Positions 1 to 8,462 are shown, counted from the stretch's first letter. The stretch: DNA of 58,121 nt from Pseudomonadota bacterium (GCA_023399815.1 JAEWOJ010000199.1:1-58121), one strand, 5' to 3'. Numbers and translations: made by a program. The notes: a model not told the origin generated them from the sequence alone.

Positions 1-477
1 CCCTTCGGGGGGAGCGGGGGGTTGCCGGCCAGGGGCGGGCACTACCCGGTGCATGGCGTTCGGAGGCTCCTGCATCACGATGCAATCCACCGGGCACGGC
101 GGGATGCACAGCTCGCAGCCGGTGCACAGATCGGCCAGCACGGTGTGCATGTACTTGGCGCCGCCGACGATGGCGTCCACCGGGCAGGCCTGGATGCACT
201 TGGTGCAGCCGATGCAGTCGGCTTCGACGATCAGCGCCACCTGCGCCGGCTTGTGCTCGCCGCGGCTGCGGTCGAAGGGCGATGCCGGCACGCCGAGGAT
301 GCGCGCCAGCGTGCGCGCGCCAGCATCGCCGCCGGGCGGGCAGTGGTCGATGCCGGCCTCGCCGCGCGCCATCGCCTCGGCATACGGCCGGCAGCCCGCG
401 TAGCCGCATTGCCCGCACTGGGTCTGCGGCAGCACCCGGTCCAGACGTTCGATCAGGTTGTCCTGTGTGTCTTGCAT
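1..477 (-). CDS. rnfB: RnfB-like [4Fe-4S] ferredoxin (3' end beyond window)
   Basis: Iron-sulfur electron carrier. The 159 visible codons show, in order, an Fe-S motif CGQCGYAGC near residue 19 followed by CPPGG, then two bacterial-ferredoxin motifs, CIGCTKCIQACPVD and CTGCELCIPPCPVD, which should hold two [4Fe-4S] clusters. Full-length RnfB subunits of the Rnf/Rsx ion-pumping complex begin with a membrane segment. This protein starts directly at MQDTQDNLIERLD, so it is probably a soluble RnfB-like ferredoxin, as annotated in other Xanthomonadaceae. No rnfA/C/D/G/E is visible here. It lies 23 bp downstream of the HAD gene on the same strand and is probably co-transcribed. No stop codon occurs before base 1. 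The last visible codons run through a GTAGTGCC-type intergenic repeat (21-45). Confidence 0.85.
   Translation of the reverse strand, partial: MQDTQDNLIERLDRVLPQTQCGQCGYAGCRPYAEAMARGEAGIDHCPPGGDAGARTLARILGVPASPFDRSRGEHKPAQVALIVEADCIGCTKCIQACPVDAIVGGAKYMHTVLADLCTGCELCIPPCPVDCIVMQEPPNAMHRVVPAPGRQPPAPPEG
21..45 (-). repeat. GTAGTGCCGGCC-type REP element inside the ferredoxin 3' end
   Basis: On the minus strand this reads GTAGTGCCCGCC, then CTGGCCGGCAAC, a variant of the elements at 32108 and 58081. Here the GTAG head is out of phase with a stop (codons GTA GTG), so the ferredoxin frame stays open through it. Confidence 0.7.
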
Positions 478-500
478 GCGTGGCGTAGGCTGCGCGTGGT

Positions 501-1091
501 TCAGGAGATTTGTCTGCCGCGATACCAGCGCTCGTGCGCCAGCGCCAGCATCGGCTTGTCCTCGCGGCTGTCGCCGTAGGCGTGGATGCGGCCGAACGCG
601 CCCAGATCGTACAGCCGCCGGATGTGCGCCACCTTGCGCGGGCCGCAGTCGCCGTCGGCGTAGCGGCCGGTCAGGCGGTTGTCCTGGACTTCCAGCCGGT
701 TGCAGATCACCTGCAGTCCCCACTCGTCGCACCACGCCTGCAGGTACAGGTCGATGGACGCCGACACCACCACCACGGTGTGGCCCTGCGCCTTGTGCCA
801 CTGGATCTGCTCCAGCATCTCCGGGCGCACCATGCCGGGCAGGTGCTCGCGGGCGTAGTCGGCGGCCATCTGCGCGATCTCGCCGGCATGGCGGCCGGCG
901 AACACCTGCGCGGTGACGCGGCGGCGGATGCGTTCGGCCGAGATCAGCTTCAGGCGATAGGCCAGCAGCCACGGCCCGACCCGCCACCAGGCCTGCGCGC
1001 GCTGCTCGGGCGTGGACACGCGCCGCAGGAACCGGCTGTAGGTATCGCAGCGGGTGACGGTGTGGTCGAAGTCGAACAGGGCTAACTGCAT
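501..1091 (-). CDS. HAD superfamily phosphatase (subfamily IB, SerB-like)
   Basis: A 196-residue haloacid dehalogenase-type hydrolase. Motif I is at the N-terminus (LFDFDHTVT, with the nucleophile Asp and the Asp two residues later). Motif II is the VVVVSAS segment near residue 100. Motif III/IV is the GDSREDKPML segment near residue 175. An alpha-helical cap lies between motifs I and II. These are features of subfamily IB, which includes phosphoserine phosphatase and related small phosphatases; the substrate cannot be read from sequence. The start MQLALFDFD is fixed by the motif close to the N-terminus. The gene lies between metG (144 bp upstream, separated by a REP dimer) and the ferredoxin gene (23 bp downstream). 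Confidence 0.85.
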   Translation of the reverse strand: MQLALFDFDHTVTRCDTYSRFLRRVSTPEQRAQAWWRVGPWLLAYRLKLISAERIRRRVTAQVFAGRHAGEIAQMAADYAREHLPGMVRPEMLEQIQWHKAQGHTVVVVSASIDLYLQAWCDEWGLQVICNRLEVQDNRLTGRYADGDCGPRKVAHIRRLYDLGAFGRIHAYGDSREDKPMLALAHERWYRGRQIS

Positions 1092-1145
1092 GGGCGCCGG
1101 TTTTCCTGATGAAGGCTTGCCAGCCTGCGTGGGGAAGCTTCGGCT

Positions 1146-1214
1146 GTAGGAGCGACGTCAGTCGCGACTTGCATTTTGACGGGAACGCTTCGTCGCGACT
1201 GACGTCGCTCCTAC
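1146..1214. repeat. GTAGGAGCG inverted REP dimer (SMAG-like)
   Basis: GTAGGAGCGACGTCAGTCGC at the left end is mirrored by its reverse complement, ending CGCTCCTAC, at the right end. The spacer is about 20 bp. It lies between metG and the HAD gene. Similar dimers are at 37447, 37681 and 53778. GTAG-headed palindromes of this kind are known in Stenotrophomonas as SMAG repeats; the family assignment is from memory. Confidence 0.9.
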
Positions 1215-1235
1215 AAAGCAGGCGGCGGCCCGGCT

Positions 1236-3311
1236 TCACCGAACCGGCATGCCCGGCTGCGCGCCGGCGTCGGCATCGAGCAGCGCCAGCGCGCCGCCGT
1301 CGAAGCCGGCCGACAGGATCATGCCTTCGCTCAGGCCGAAGCGCATCTTGCGCGGCGCCAGGTTGGCGATGAACACCACGCTGCGGCCGACCAGCTTGTC
1401 CGGCTCGCCATAGCTGCCGCGGATGCCGGAGAAGATCTGGCGCTGGCCGAGGTCGCCGGCGTCTAGCAGGAAGCGCAGCAGCTTGTCCGAGCCTTCGACG
1501 AAGCCGCACTCCAGCACCTTGCCGATGCGCAGGTCGAGCCTGGCGAAATCGTCGATGCCGATGTACCCCGCGGCTTCGCCCTCAGCCTTGGTCTCGGGCT
1601 TGGCTTCCACCTTCGCCGGCTGCGCGGCCTTGGCCGGCTTGGCGTCGGTGGCGGGCACGGCGAGGGTGTCCTTGGAAGCGTCGGTCATGGCGTCGATCAT
1701 TTTCGGGTCGATACGGGTGAACAGCGCCACGTAGGGCGCGATGGTGTGGGCGGCGAGCGGGGCGGCGATGTCGTCCCAGCCGTGCATCGGCGCGGCGAGG
1801 AAACCTTCGGCCTGCTGCGCGGTGGCCGGCAGCACCGGCTTGAGCGCGGCGACCAGCACGCGGAACAGGTTCAGTCCCTGGGTGCAGACCGCCTGCAGTT
1901 CGGCGTCGGCGCCATCCTGCTTGGCGATCACCCACGGCTTGGCGTCGTCGATGTACTTGTTGGCCTCGTCGGCCAGCGCCATGGTCAGGCGGATGGCGGC
2001 GGCCGGGTCGTTGCGCTCGTAGGCCTCGCGCACCGGCGCCAGCGCGGCGACGAAGCGGTCGTACTGGGCAGGGTCCGGCAGCGCGTCGGCCAGGCGGCCG
2101 TCGAAGCGCTTGGCGATGAAGCCGGCGCAGCGGCTGGCGAGGTTGACGAACTTGCCGACCAGGTCGGCATTCACGCGCGCGGTGAAGTCGGCCAGGTTGA
2201 GGTCGAGGTCGTCGACGCCGCCGGAGGACTTGGCGGCGAAGTAGTAGCGCAGCGCTTCCGGCTCCAGGCCCACGTCCAGGTAGGTGCGGGCCATCACGAA
2301 GGTGCCGCGCGACTTGCTCATCTTGGCGCCATCGACGGTGAGGTAGCCGTTGACGTGCAGCCGGGTCGGTGCGCGCAGGCCGCTGCCGTGCAGCACCGAC
2401 GGCCAGAACAGGCCGTGGAAGTTGACGATGTCCTTGCCGATGAAGTGGTGCAGCTCGGTTTCGCTGCCGGCGGCCAGCACCGCGTCGAAGTCGTCGCCGG
2501 TCTTCGCGCACAGGTTGCGGAAGCTGGACAGGTAGCCGATCGGCGCGTCCAGCCACACGTAGAAGTACTTGCCCGGCGCGCCGGGGATCTCGAAGCCGAA
2601 GTAGGGCGCGTCGCGCGAGATGTCCCACGCGCGCAGGCCACCCTCGGCGTCCAGCCATTCGGCCAGCTTGGCCTTGACGCCCGGCAGCGCCACGTCGCCG
2701 GCCAGCCACTGCCGCAGGAAGCCCTCGAAGCGGCCTACCTCGAAGAAGTAGTGCTCGGAATCGCGGATCTCGGGCGTCGCGCCGGAGACCACCGACTTCG
2801 GGTCGACCAGGTCGGTCGGGCCGTAGGTGGCGCCGCAGACCTCGCAGTTGTCGCCGTACTGGTCCGGCGATTTGCACTTGGGGCAGGTGCCCTTGATGTA
2901 GCGGTCCGGCAGGAACATGCCCTTGGCCGGGTCGTAGAACTGCGCCACCGAGCGGCGGCTGATGTGGCCGGCGGCGTCGAGCTTGTTGTACAGCGCCTCG
3001 GTCAGCTCGCGGTTGGCGGTGGAGTTGGTCGAGTCGTAATGGTCGAAGGCGACGCCGAACGCGGCGAAGTCGCGCTCGTGGCTGGCCTGGATGTTGGCGA
3101 TGAAGGTCTCCGGGCTCACCCCGGCCTTTTCCGCGGCCAGCATGATCGGCGTGCCGTGGGTGTCGTCGGCGCAGACGTACCAGACCTTGCCGCCCATCAG
3201 CCGGCGCGCGCGCACCCAGATGTCGGCCTGGATGTAGCCGACCAGGTGGCCCAGGTGCAGCGGGCCGTTGGCATAGGGCAGGGCGTTGGTGACGAGCGCG
3301 GTACGGGTCAT
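1236..3311 (-). CDS. metG: methionyl-tRNA synthetase
   Basis: Charges tRNA-Met with methionine in the cytoplasm. The 691-residue class I synthetase begins MTRTALVTNALPYANG, with the HIGH-type motif HLGH at residues 19-22. A zinc-binding insertion follows (CPKCKSPDQYG and CEVCG, residues about 143-160). The KMSKS loop is present as KMSKSRGTF near residue 331. The anticodon-binding helical domain comes next, then an Ala/Lys-rich linker (about 545-575) and a C-terminal EMAP/Trbp111-type tRNA-binding and dimerisation domain starting at IGIDDFARLDLRIGKVLEC. This is the long, two-zinc-knuckle form typical of Gammaproteobacteria. It ends just before the REP dimer at 1146-1214. Confidence 0.98.
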   Translation of the reverse strand: MTRTALVTNALPYANGPLHLGHLVGYIQADIWVRARRLMGGKVWYVCADDTHGTPIMLAAEKAGVSPETFIANIQASHERDFAAFGVAFDHYDSTNSTANRELTEALYNKLDAAGHISRRSVAQFYDPAKGMFLPDRYIKGTCPKCKSPDQYGDNCEVCGATYGPTDLVDPKSVVSGATPEIRDSEHYFFEVGRFEGFLRQWLAGDVALPGVKAKLAEWLDAEGGLRAWDISRDAPYFGFEIPGAPGKYFYVWLDAPIGYLSSFRNLCAKTGDDFDAVLAAGSETELHHFIGKDIVNFHGLFWPSVLHGSGLRAPTRLHVNGYLTVDGAKMSKSRGTFVMARTYLDVGLEPEALRYYFAAKSSGGVDDLDLNLADFTARVNADLVGKFVNLASRCAGFIAKRFDGRLADALPDPAQYDRFVAALAPVREAYERNDPAAAIRLTMALADEANKYIDDAKPWVIAKQDGADAELQAVCTQGLNLFRVLVAALKPVLPATAQQAEGFLAAPMHGWDDIAAPLAAHTIAPYVALFTRIDPKMIDAMTDASKDTLAVPATDAKPAKAAQPAKVEAKPETKAEGEAAGYIGIDDFARLDLRIGKVLECGFVEGSDKLLRFLLDAGDLGQRQIFSGIRGSYGEPDKLVGRSVVFIANLAPRKMRFGLSEGMILSAGFDGGALALLDADAGAQPGMPVR

Positions 3312-3390
3312 GGCCGTTGGGGGAGAACGTGGGAACCGTGAATTATCGCATGCCGCGCCTTGCTGGCCGGGAAACCGGGCTGGAATGCAG

Positions 3391-3414
3391 AAAACCCGGC
3401 CGGAGCCGGGTTTT
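3391..3414 (-). terminator. rho-independent terminator-like hairpin
   Basis: AAAACCCGG and CCGGGTTTT flank a 6-base loop, giving a 9-bp stem with A/T ends on both strands. It lies downstream of the DUF2147 gene on the minus strand and would separate it from metG. Confidence 0.65.
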
Positions 3415-3532
3415 ACTTTCTCCCGTTGGGTGGCAAGTCTGCGGGATTGCTGGCGTACGCGGCGTAGCCAACCGGAGGGGGCGATACAGGGATGGGCCGC
3501 GTGCTGGTGCCCTGCAGGGGCTGGTGCGGATA

Positions 3533-3612
3533 GGGCGAAACCTCGTGCAGCCAGGCATCATGCGGCTTCGCCCTTGCCCTCACCCCAACCCCTCTCCCGT
3601 GGGGAGAGGGGC
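3533..3612. repeat. composite CTCTCCC/CCCTCACCCC intergenic repeat, copy A
   Basis: GGGCGAAACCTCGTGCAGCC is followed by CCCTCACCCCAACCCCTCTC and a GGGGAGAGGGG mirror arm. The CTCGTGCAGCCAG block recurs at 15717, and the CCCCTCTCCC/GGGGTGAGGG arms recur at 32862 and 55166. Confidence 0.75.
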
Positions 3613-3641
3613 TTCAAGAGCCAGGAGGCTTGCAGACCTGC

Positions 3642-4088
3642 TTAGATGCGTTCCCAGGTCTGCGACTTGCAGATGAACATGATGCAGCCGGAGACCTGCA
3701 GCTTGGCGCCGCCTTCGATCAGTTCCATCTTCGACTTGTAGACCTTGCCCTCGTCGGGCTTGAGGATGTTGCCGCCGCTCCACTTGCCGGCGCCATCGGC
3801 GCGCATGTCGCGGATGATCTCCATGCCGGTGATCGGCTTGTCCTTGCGGTCGTCGCTGCACTTGTCGCAGGTCGGGTTGGGACGGCTGGGGTTGAGCAGT
3901 TCGACGATGCGGCCGTGCAGGGTGCCGTTGCTGGCGCGGCTGATCTCGACGATGGACTTGGCACGGTGGGTATCCGGGTCGATCTGGCGCCAACGGCCTT
4001 CGGCGCTGGTGTTGTCGGCCTGCGCGGCGGTGATGCCGGCCATGGCCAGCGGCAGGGCCAGCAACAGGGTCTTGAAGGTCTTGCGCAT
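3642..4088 (-). CDS. DUF2147 family secreted protein
   Basis: A 148-residue exported protein. The longer open frame starts upstream, but the Met at 4088 gives a good signal peptide (MRKTFKTLLLALPLAMAGITAAQA) preceded by GGGAGGGG as ribosome binding site, so I chose that start. The mature part shows the DUF2147 pattern: an early EGRWRQID segment, the VEISRASNGTLHGRIVEL strand pair, and a pair of cysteines in NPTCDKCSDDRKDKPITG. Further Cys residues near the C-terminus (CIMFICKSQTWER) could form disulfides in the periplasm. The family is common in Proteobacteria and has no agreed function. It stands alone, with a hairpin 230 bp downstream. Confidence 0.85.
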   Translation of the reverse strand: MRKTFKTLLLALPLAMAGITAAQADNTSAEGRWRQIDPDTHRAKSIVEISRASNGTLHGRIVELLNPSRPNPTCDKCSDDRKDKPITGMEIIRDMRADGAGKWSGGNILKPDEGKVYKSKMELIEGGAKLQVSGCIMFICKSQTWERI

Positions 4089-4255
4089 GTGTCCCCTCCC
4101 AGGGCAGGTGTCGGTAGCCGGCGGCGCCGGATTGCCGTCGAATCTATACCCATTCGCCTGGGTATGGAATCCGCAGCGCAGCACGCCGCGGCAGGTGCCG
4201 GACTCGTCCGGCACGGGCTTCACCGGCAGGGCTTCCTGCGGGGCGGGCCCCGCAT

Positions 4256-4651
4256 CTACGGCCCGGCTTCGTACAGTTCCAGTGGCAGGTCGTCCGGATC
4301 GGCGAAGAAGGTGAAACGGCGGCCGGTGTATTCGTCCACGCGCACCGGCTCGCAGGCCACGCCCTCGGCCTGCAGGTGGGCGATGGCCGCGTCCAGCGCG
4401 GCGACGCGGAAGGCCAGGTGGCGCAGGCCGCGCGCTTCCGGACGGCTGGGGCGCGGCGGTGGCGCGGGGAAGGAGAACAGTTCCAGCTGGCCGCCGTCGG
4501 GCAGGCGCAGGTCCAGCTTCCAGGACTGGCGCTCGGCGCGGAAATGCTCGGCGATCACCTCCAGGCCGAGGATGCGCGTGTAGAAGTCGCGCGAGCGCGC
4601 GTAGTCCGAGGCGATCAGCGCGACGTGGTGGATGCCGTCCAGCAGTTTCAT
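4256..4651 (-). CDS. VOC superfamily (glyoxalase/bleomycin-resistance fold) protein
   Basis: A 131-residue single-module VOC protein beginning MKLLDGIHHVALIASDYARS. It keeps the usual first metal-ligand position (HHVAL) and the FYTRILGLEVIAE motif. The second half has GLRHLAFRV (a second ligand His) and ends DPDDLPLELYE (a ligand Glu), the classic H-H-E pattern. It resembles the YaeR/GloA2 group; the substrate is unknown. The start overlaps the stop of the upstream serine hydrolase in an ATGA junction, which suggests translational coupling. An in-frame upstream Met (4801) would overlap that gene by 150 bp and lacks the fold, so I rejected it. Confidence 0.85.
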   Translation of the reverse strand: MKLLDGIHHVALIASDYARSRDFYTRILGLEVIAEHFRAERQSWKLDLRLPDGGQLELFSFPAPPPRPSRPEARGLRHLAFRVAALDAAIAHLQAEGVACEPVRVDEYTGRRFTFFADPDDLPLELYEAGP

Positions 4652-5718
4652 GGTTTCGCGTCCAGCCAGCGCCTGGCGATGTCCAGCGCCAGCGGGTAGG
4701 GCTCCGGATCGTTGCGGTTGGTCAGCACGATCACCGTCAGCTTCCGCTTCGGGTAGCGCAGGATCACGTTGCGGAAGCCGATGCTCTCGCCGCTGTGCCA
4801 CAGCGCGTCGCCGTTGATGCGCCAGCCGAAGCCGTAGTACGGCACGTCCGGCTCGGGCGTCTTCGTCGCCGGGCTGAAGGCCTGGCGCAGCGACGCGTGG
4901 CGCAGCAGGCGCTCGTCGTACAGCGCCGCGTCCCAGCGGGCGAGGTCGTCGAGGGAGGAATAGATGCCGCCGTCGCCGAGCACGGCGCTGGTGGTGCTCT
5001 GGTCGGTGCGCTGCCAGTGGCCGTCGATCCCGCTGTAGCCGTAGGCGCGCTCCGGCACCTGGTCCACGCCGTCCTGGTGGGCGTAGGTGGCGTCCATGCC
5101 CAGCGGCAGGAAGATGCGCTGGCGCAGGAAGCTGGCGAAGTCGCTGCCCGAGGCCTTGCCGACGACCAGCGCCAGCAGCGCGTAGCCGCTGTTGCTGTAG
5201 CGGTAGTCGCTGCCCGGCGCGAAGTAGGTGCGGTCCTCCTTCTCCAGAAGGTGCAGCACGTCGATGTCGTGCACCTGGCGGGTGTCGGCCGGGTCCATGA
5301 GGTCTTCATAGTCGAGCAGGCCGCTGGTGTGGCTGAGCAGCTGGCGCAGGGTCATCGCGTCGGCCACCGCCGGCAGGCTGGGCAGCCACTGCTTCAGCGG
5401 GTCGTCGATGGACAGCTTGCCGTCCTCGGCCAGCAGCAGGATGGCGGCGGCGGTGAACTGCTTGCTCACCGAGGCCAGGCGGAAGTTGGTCGCCGGCGAG
5501 ACCGGCGTGCCGTCCTCGACCACCGCCAGCCCGTAGCCGCGCCGGAACACCGGCTGCCCGTCCTTCAGCACCAGCACCGCGGCGCCGGGCACGCGGCCGT
5601 CGTAGCGTTGCAGCAGGCCGTCGATGCCGGCATCCGGCGGCGCGATGGGCGCCGCGGCGGCCACCGTGGAGAACGCGAGCAGGCACAGCGGGGCGAGTCG
5701 GGACATCCACGGGAACAT
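4648..5718 (-). CDS. beta-lactamase-fold serine hydrolase (class C/AmpC-like)
   Basis: A 356-residue exported hydrolase with a signal peptide ending near AFSTVAAAA. Catalytic motifs are present: SVSK (SxxK, in RLASVSKQFTAAA, about residue 84), YSN (YxN, in YRYSNSGYALL, about 170) and HSG (KTG-equivalent, in LWHSGESIGFRN, about 314). This set fits penicillin-binding-protein-like esterases and peptidases as well as class C beta-lactamases. HSG in place of KTG is more usual in esterase/peptidase members, so I would not predict antibiotic resistance. AAGGAG lies 8 bp before the start. The gene is 19 bp downstream of the DUF885 gene and overlaps the VOC gene by 4 bp. Confidence 0.88.
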   Translation of the reverse strand: MFPWMSRLAPLCLLAFSTVAAAAPIAPPDAGIDGLLQRYDGRVPGAAVLVLKDGQPVFRRGYGLAVVEDGTPVSPATNFRLASVSKQFTAAAILLLAEDGKLSIDDPLKQWLPSLPAVADAMTLRQLLSHTSGLLDYEDLMDPADTRQVHDIDVLHLLEKEDRTYFAPGSDYRYSNSGYALLALVVGKASGSDFASFLRQRIFLPLGMDATYAHQDGVDQVPERAYGYSGIDGHWQRTDQSTTSAVLGDGGIYSSLDDLARWDAALYDERLLRHASLRQAFSPATKTPEPDVPYYGFGWRINGDALWHSGESIGFRNVILRYPKRKLTVIVLTNRNDPEPYPLALDIARRWLDAKP

Positions 5719-5737
5719 GGGCGGCTCCTTGGGCGGG

Positions 5738-7642
5738 TCAGGGGGTCTTGCCGGCGATCCAGCGGTCGATCTTGGCTTCCAGGATATCCAACGGCATTGA
5801 GCCGTCCTTCAGGACTTCGTTGTGGAACTCGCGCGGGTCGAAGCGTTCGCCCAGCGCGGCCTGCGCCTTCTCGCGCAGGCGCCGGATCTTGATCTCGCCG
5901 ACGCGGTAGGCCAGCGTCTGCCCGGGCAGGGCCATGAAGCGCTCGACTTCCGCGGCGGCGTCGGCGGCGCTGATGTCGGCGTTCTTCACCATGTAGTCGA
6001 TCGCCTGCTGGCGGCTCCAGCCGGCCGCGTGCAGGCCGGTGTCGGCGACCAGGCGGACGGTGCGCAGCAGGGTGGTCTGCAGGTAGCCGAGGCGGTCGTA
6101 GGGATCGCGGTAGAGGCCCAACTCATCGCCCAGCGATTCGGCGTACAGGCCCCAGCCTTCGACGAAGGCGACGTCGCCGCCGAGCCGGCGGAAGCGCGGC
6201 AGGGTGGAAAGCTCCTGCTGCAGGCCGAGCTGCAGGTGATGGCCGGGAATGCCTTCGTGCAGGTACTGCATCGGCACCGCCCAGCGCTTGCGCGAGGCCA
6301 GGTCGCGGGTGTTGACCAGCAGCACGCCCGGCTGGCTGCCGTCGGCGGAGGACGGCGTCTGGTAGCTGGCGGCGCTGGCGGTCAGCGCATGCTCGGCCGG
6401 CACCGGCCGGATCTCCAGCTGCGCCCTGGGGCGGGTGTCGAACAAGGCCGGCAGCGCGGTGTCCACCTGCTGGCCGACCTCGCGGTAGCGCGCCAGCAGC
6501 GCGGCCTCGTCCCTGAAGGTGAACTGGCGGTCGTTGCGCATCGCGGCGAAGGTCTTCTGCAGCGAGCCGCGGATCCTGGCCTCCTTCATCACCGTGGCGA
6601 TGCGCTCCTGCAGGTCATTGACCTCCTGCTCGCCGAGTTCGTGGATCTCCGCCGGCGTGCGCGACGGGGTGGTCAGGCTGGCCACGGTATGCGCGTACCA
6701 GGCCTGGCCATCGGGCAGGGCGCCGAGGCCGTCGGTGGCGCGCGCCGCCGGCAGGTACTGGGTGGCGATGAAGCCGCGCAGCGCACGGTAGGCCGGCAGC
6801 AGCCGGTACTCGATCATGCGCTTGTACTCGGCGGTCAGCCGTTCCCTGTCCTCGGCGGAGAAGTCCTCCGGCATGTTGCGGATCGGCGCCCAGAAGATGC
6901 TTTCCTCGGCGCTGGGCCTGATCACCGCGTCCAGCTGCGGCAGCACCTTCTCCATCAGCGCGCGCGGCTGCACCACACCGGCGGCCATGCCCTCGCGCAT
7001 GTTGACCATGGCCTGGTCGAACAGCGCCGGCACGCCCAGCGAGCGGCGCGACCAGTTCTCGTAGTCCTTCACCGTGCGGAACGGCTGCGCGCCGGCGCCG
7101 GAGCCGAGCACCGCGATGATGCTGGCCAGGTTGTTGTAGGGATTGATCGGCAGCATCCACGACGGGTACTGCTCGGCGGCCAGCGAGATGTGCGCGTCGC
7201 GCACGAATATCTCGTAGCTGAGCCGGTCCTGGCCCTGCAGGCCGGCCGGGCCGACGGCCTCGGCCTTGCCCAGCCACTCGACCATGAAGTCGTGCGCCTG
7301 CTGGCGCGAGGCCGGCGACAGGAAGTTGGGCAGCTGGTCGTTGAAGCGCGGATCGCCCTGGAAGGTGGCCTGCAGCGGATTCAGCCGCATCGAGGCGTCC
7401 CAGTACTCGTCGTAGAGGCGGTTCAGGCGGCTGGCGCTGTCCTGCTTGATCGGCAGCGGCGCGGGGCGGGCCGCCGGCCGTGCCGCCGGCCTGGCGCCGC
7501 GTGCCTTGGGCTTGGCGGCGCGGGATTGCGTCGCGGTCGGGCGCTGGCTCTTCTTCTTCGCCGCCTCGGCGGGTACCGCGGCGGACAAGGTCAGGAGGAA
7601 GGCGGTGGCAAGCGCGAGAAGGCGAAGCAGGCTGGAGGACAT
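5738..7642 (-). CDS. DUF885 family protein, exported, putative metallopeptidase
   Basis: A 634-residue protein. I chose the Met at 7642 because it opens a clear signal peptide (MSSSLLRLLALATAFLLTLS, cleaved near PAEAA). The longer frame starts inside a repeat element. A Lys/Arg/Ala/Pro-rich linker (about residues 28-65) precedes the DUF885 domain. That domain carries HEGIPGHHLQ near residue 465, an HExxxH-like motif suggesting zinc binding, followed by FVEGWGLYAESLGDELG. The family is related to M1/M32-type metallopeptidases and is often annotated as a hypothetical lipoprotein or peptidase; substrates are unknown. It is the first gene of a likely operon with the serine hydrolase and VOC genes. 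Confidence 0.87.
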   Translation of the reverse strand: MSSSLLRLLALATAFLLTLSAAVPAEAAKKKSQRPTATQSRAAKPKARGARPAARPAARPAPLPIKQDSASRLNRLYDEYWDASMRLNPLQATFQGDPRFNDQLPNFLSPASRQQAHDFMVEWLGKAEAVGPAGLQGQDRLSYEIFVRDAHISLAAEQYPSWMLPINPYNNLASIIAVLGSGAGAQPFRTVKDYENWSRRSLGVPALFDQAMVNMREGMAAGVVQPRALMEKVLPQLDAVIRPSAEESIFWAPIRNMPEDFSAEDRERLTAEYKRMIEYRLLPAYRALRGFIATQYLPAARATDGLGALPDGQAWYAHTVASLTTPSRTPAEIHELGEQEVNDLQERIATVMKEARIRGSLQKTFAAMRNDRQFTFRDEAALLARYREVGQQVDTALPALFDTRPRAQLEIRPVPAEHALTASAASYQTPSSADGSQPGVLLVNTRDLASRKRWAVPMQYLHEGIPGHHLQLGLQQELSTLPRFRRLGGDVAFVEGWGLYAESLGDELGLYRDPYDRLGYLQTTLLRTVRLVADTGLHAAGWSRQQAIDYMVKNADISAADAAAEVERFMALPGQTLAYRVGEIKIRRLREKAQAALGERFDPREFHNEVLKDGSMPLDILEAKIDRWIAGKTP

Positions 7643-7686
7643 CGGTGGTTCCGGAAACGCACAGGTCCCGGAGCTTGCCTCAGGGC

Positions 7687-7780
7687 GAGGAACTAGTGAA
7701 GAGGAACCAGGAACCAGTGAAGGCAAAAGCGGGCGGCTGGTGCTTCCACCCGTTCCTGGTTCCTCTTCACTGGTTCCTGG
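7687..7780. repeat. inverted GGAAC(C/G)AGTG repeat, locus 1
   Basis: The left arm (7689-7720) carries GGAACTAGTGAAGAGGAACC and continues into AGGAACCAGTGAAG. The right arm (7751-7779) is its reverse complement (GTTCCTGGTTCCTCTTCACT). The same arm sequence, with C/G and A/G changes, recurs at 30489-30517 and 30619-30653. It lies between the DUF502 stop and the DUF885 start. I do not recognise it as a named element. Confidence 0.8.
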
Positions 7781-7784
7781 CTGC

Positions 7785-8462
7785 TCATCGCTCGCCGGCG
7801 CGGGTGAACGGCACGGTTTCCGGGGCGACCGCGCCGCCGGAGATGATGAAGCTCATGGCCTGGTCCACGCTCCAGTCGGTCGGCGTCAGCAGTTCCACCG
7901 GCACGATTTCCAGGTAGCCGGAGGTCGGGTTGGGCGTGGTCGGCACGTAGACGGCAGCCAGCTCGCGCCCGGTGCCGTGTTCGCGGATGACGCGCGTCAC
8001 CAGGCCCACCGACTTCATGTCGCGGTGCGGGAAGTCGATCAGCACCACGCGCTGGGTGCTGCCGGGCTGGGTCTGCAGGATGTCCAGCAGCTTCTTGGCG
8101 CTGTCGTAGATGACGCTGGCCAGCGGGATGCGGCGGATCACCGCGCCGAACCAGCGCAGCAGGCGCTGGCCGATCATGCGGCGGCTGAGCGCGCCGACCA
8201 GCAGGATCACCAGCACGGTGGCGAGCAGGGCGAAGATGTCCTGCATCCATTCCACCCGCACCCAGCCCAGGTAGTGGGGGAAGGACGCGGCGATGCGCTC
8301 GGACAACGGCACCACCAGCGGGCTGCTGATGCCGGACAGGAGCACGAACACGAACTTGACCACGACCCAGGTCAGCCAGATCGGCAACAGGGTCAGCAAT
8401 CCGGTCAGGAACAGGCGCTGCAGGGAGGGGCGGGGAGGGGAAGATGCGGCTTCGTGCGACAT
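7785..8462 (-). CDS. DUF502 family inner-membrane protein
   Basis: A 225-residue integral membrane protein. Two hydrophobic segments stand out: residues about 16-42 (LFLTGLLTLLPIWLTWVVVK) and about 73-92 (FALLATVLVILLVGAL). A soluble C-terminal half follows, with the conserved DUF502 segments RIPLASVIYDSAKKLLD, GLVTRVI and VYVPTTPNPTSGYLEIVP. The PTTPNPTSG stretch is diagnostic of the family. Function is unknown; members are widespread in bacteria and plants. The gene stands alone, with an inverted repeat directly after its stop. Confidence 0.9.
   Translation of the reverse strand: MSHEAASSPPRPSLQRLFLTGLLTLLPIWLTWVVVKFVFVLLSGISSPLVVPLSERIAASFPHYLGWVRVEWMQDIFALLATVLVILLVGALSRRMIGQRLLRWFGAVIRRIPLASVIYDSAKKLLDILQTQPGSTQRVVLIDFPHRDMKSVGLVTRVIREHGTGRELAAVYVPTTPNPTSGYLEIVPVELLTPTDWSVDQAMSFIISGGAVAPETVPFTRAGER

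Larger units (their letters stand above)
3312..3641. other. intergenic region upstream of metG
   Basis: About 330 bp without a convincing gene. It holds a terminator-like hairpin (3391-3414) and a composite CTCTCCC repeat (3533-3612). The metG promoter must lie between these and 3311, but I cannot pick a clear -35/-10 pair. Confidence 0.6.

Noticed and set aside
4648..5718. antibiotic-resistance beta-lactamase
   Set aside because: The SxxK/YxN/HSG motif set is shared with many esterases and peptidases of the same fold. Context with DUF885 and VOC genes does not suggest resistance, and no ampR-like regulator is adjacent.
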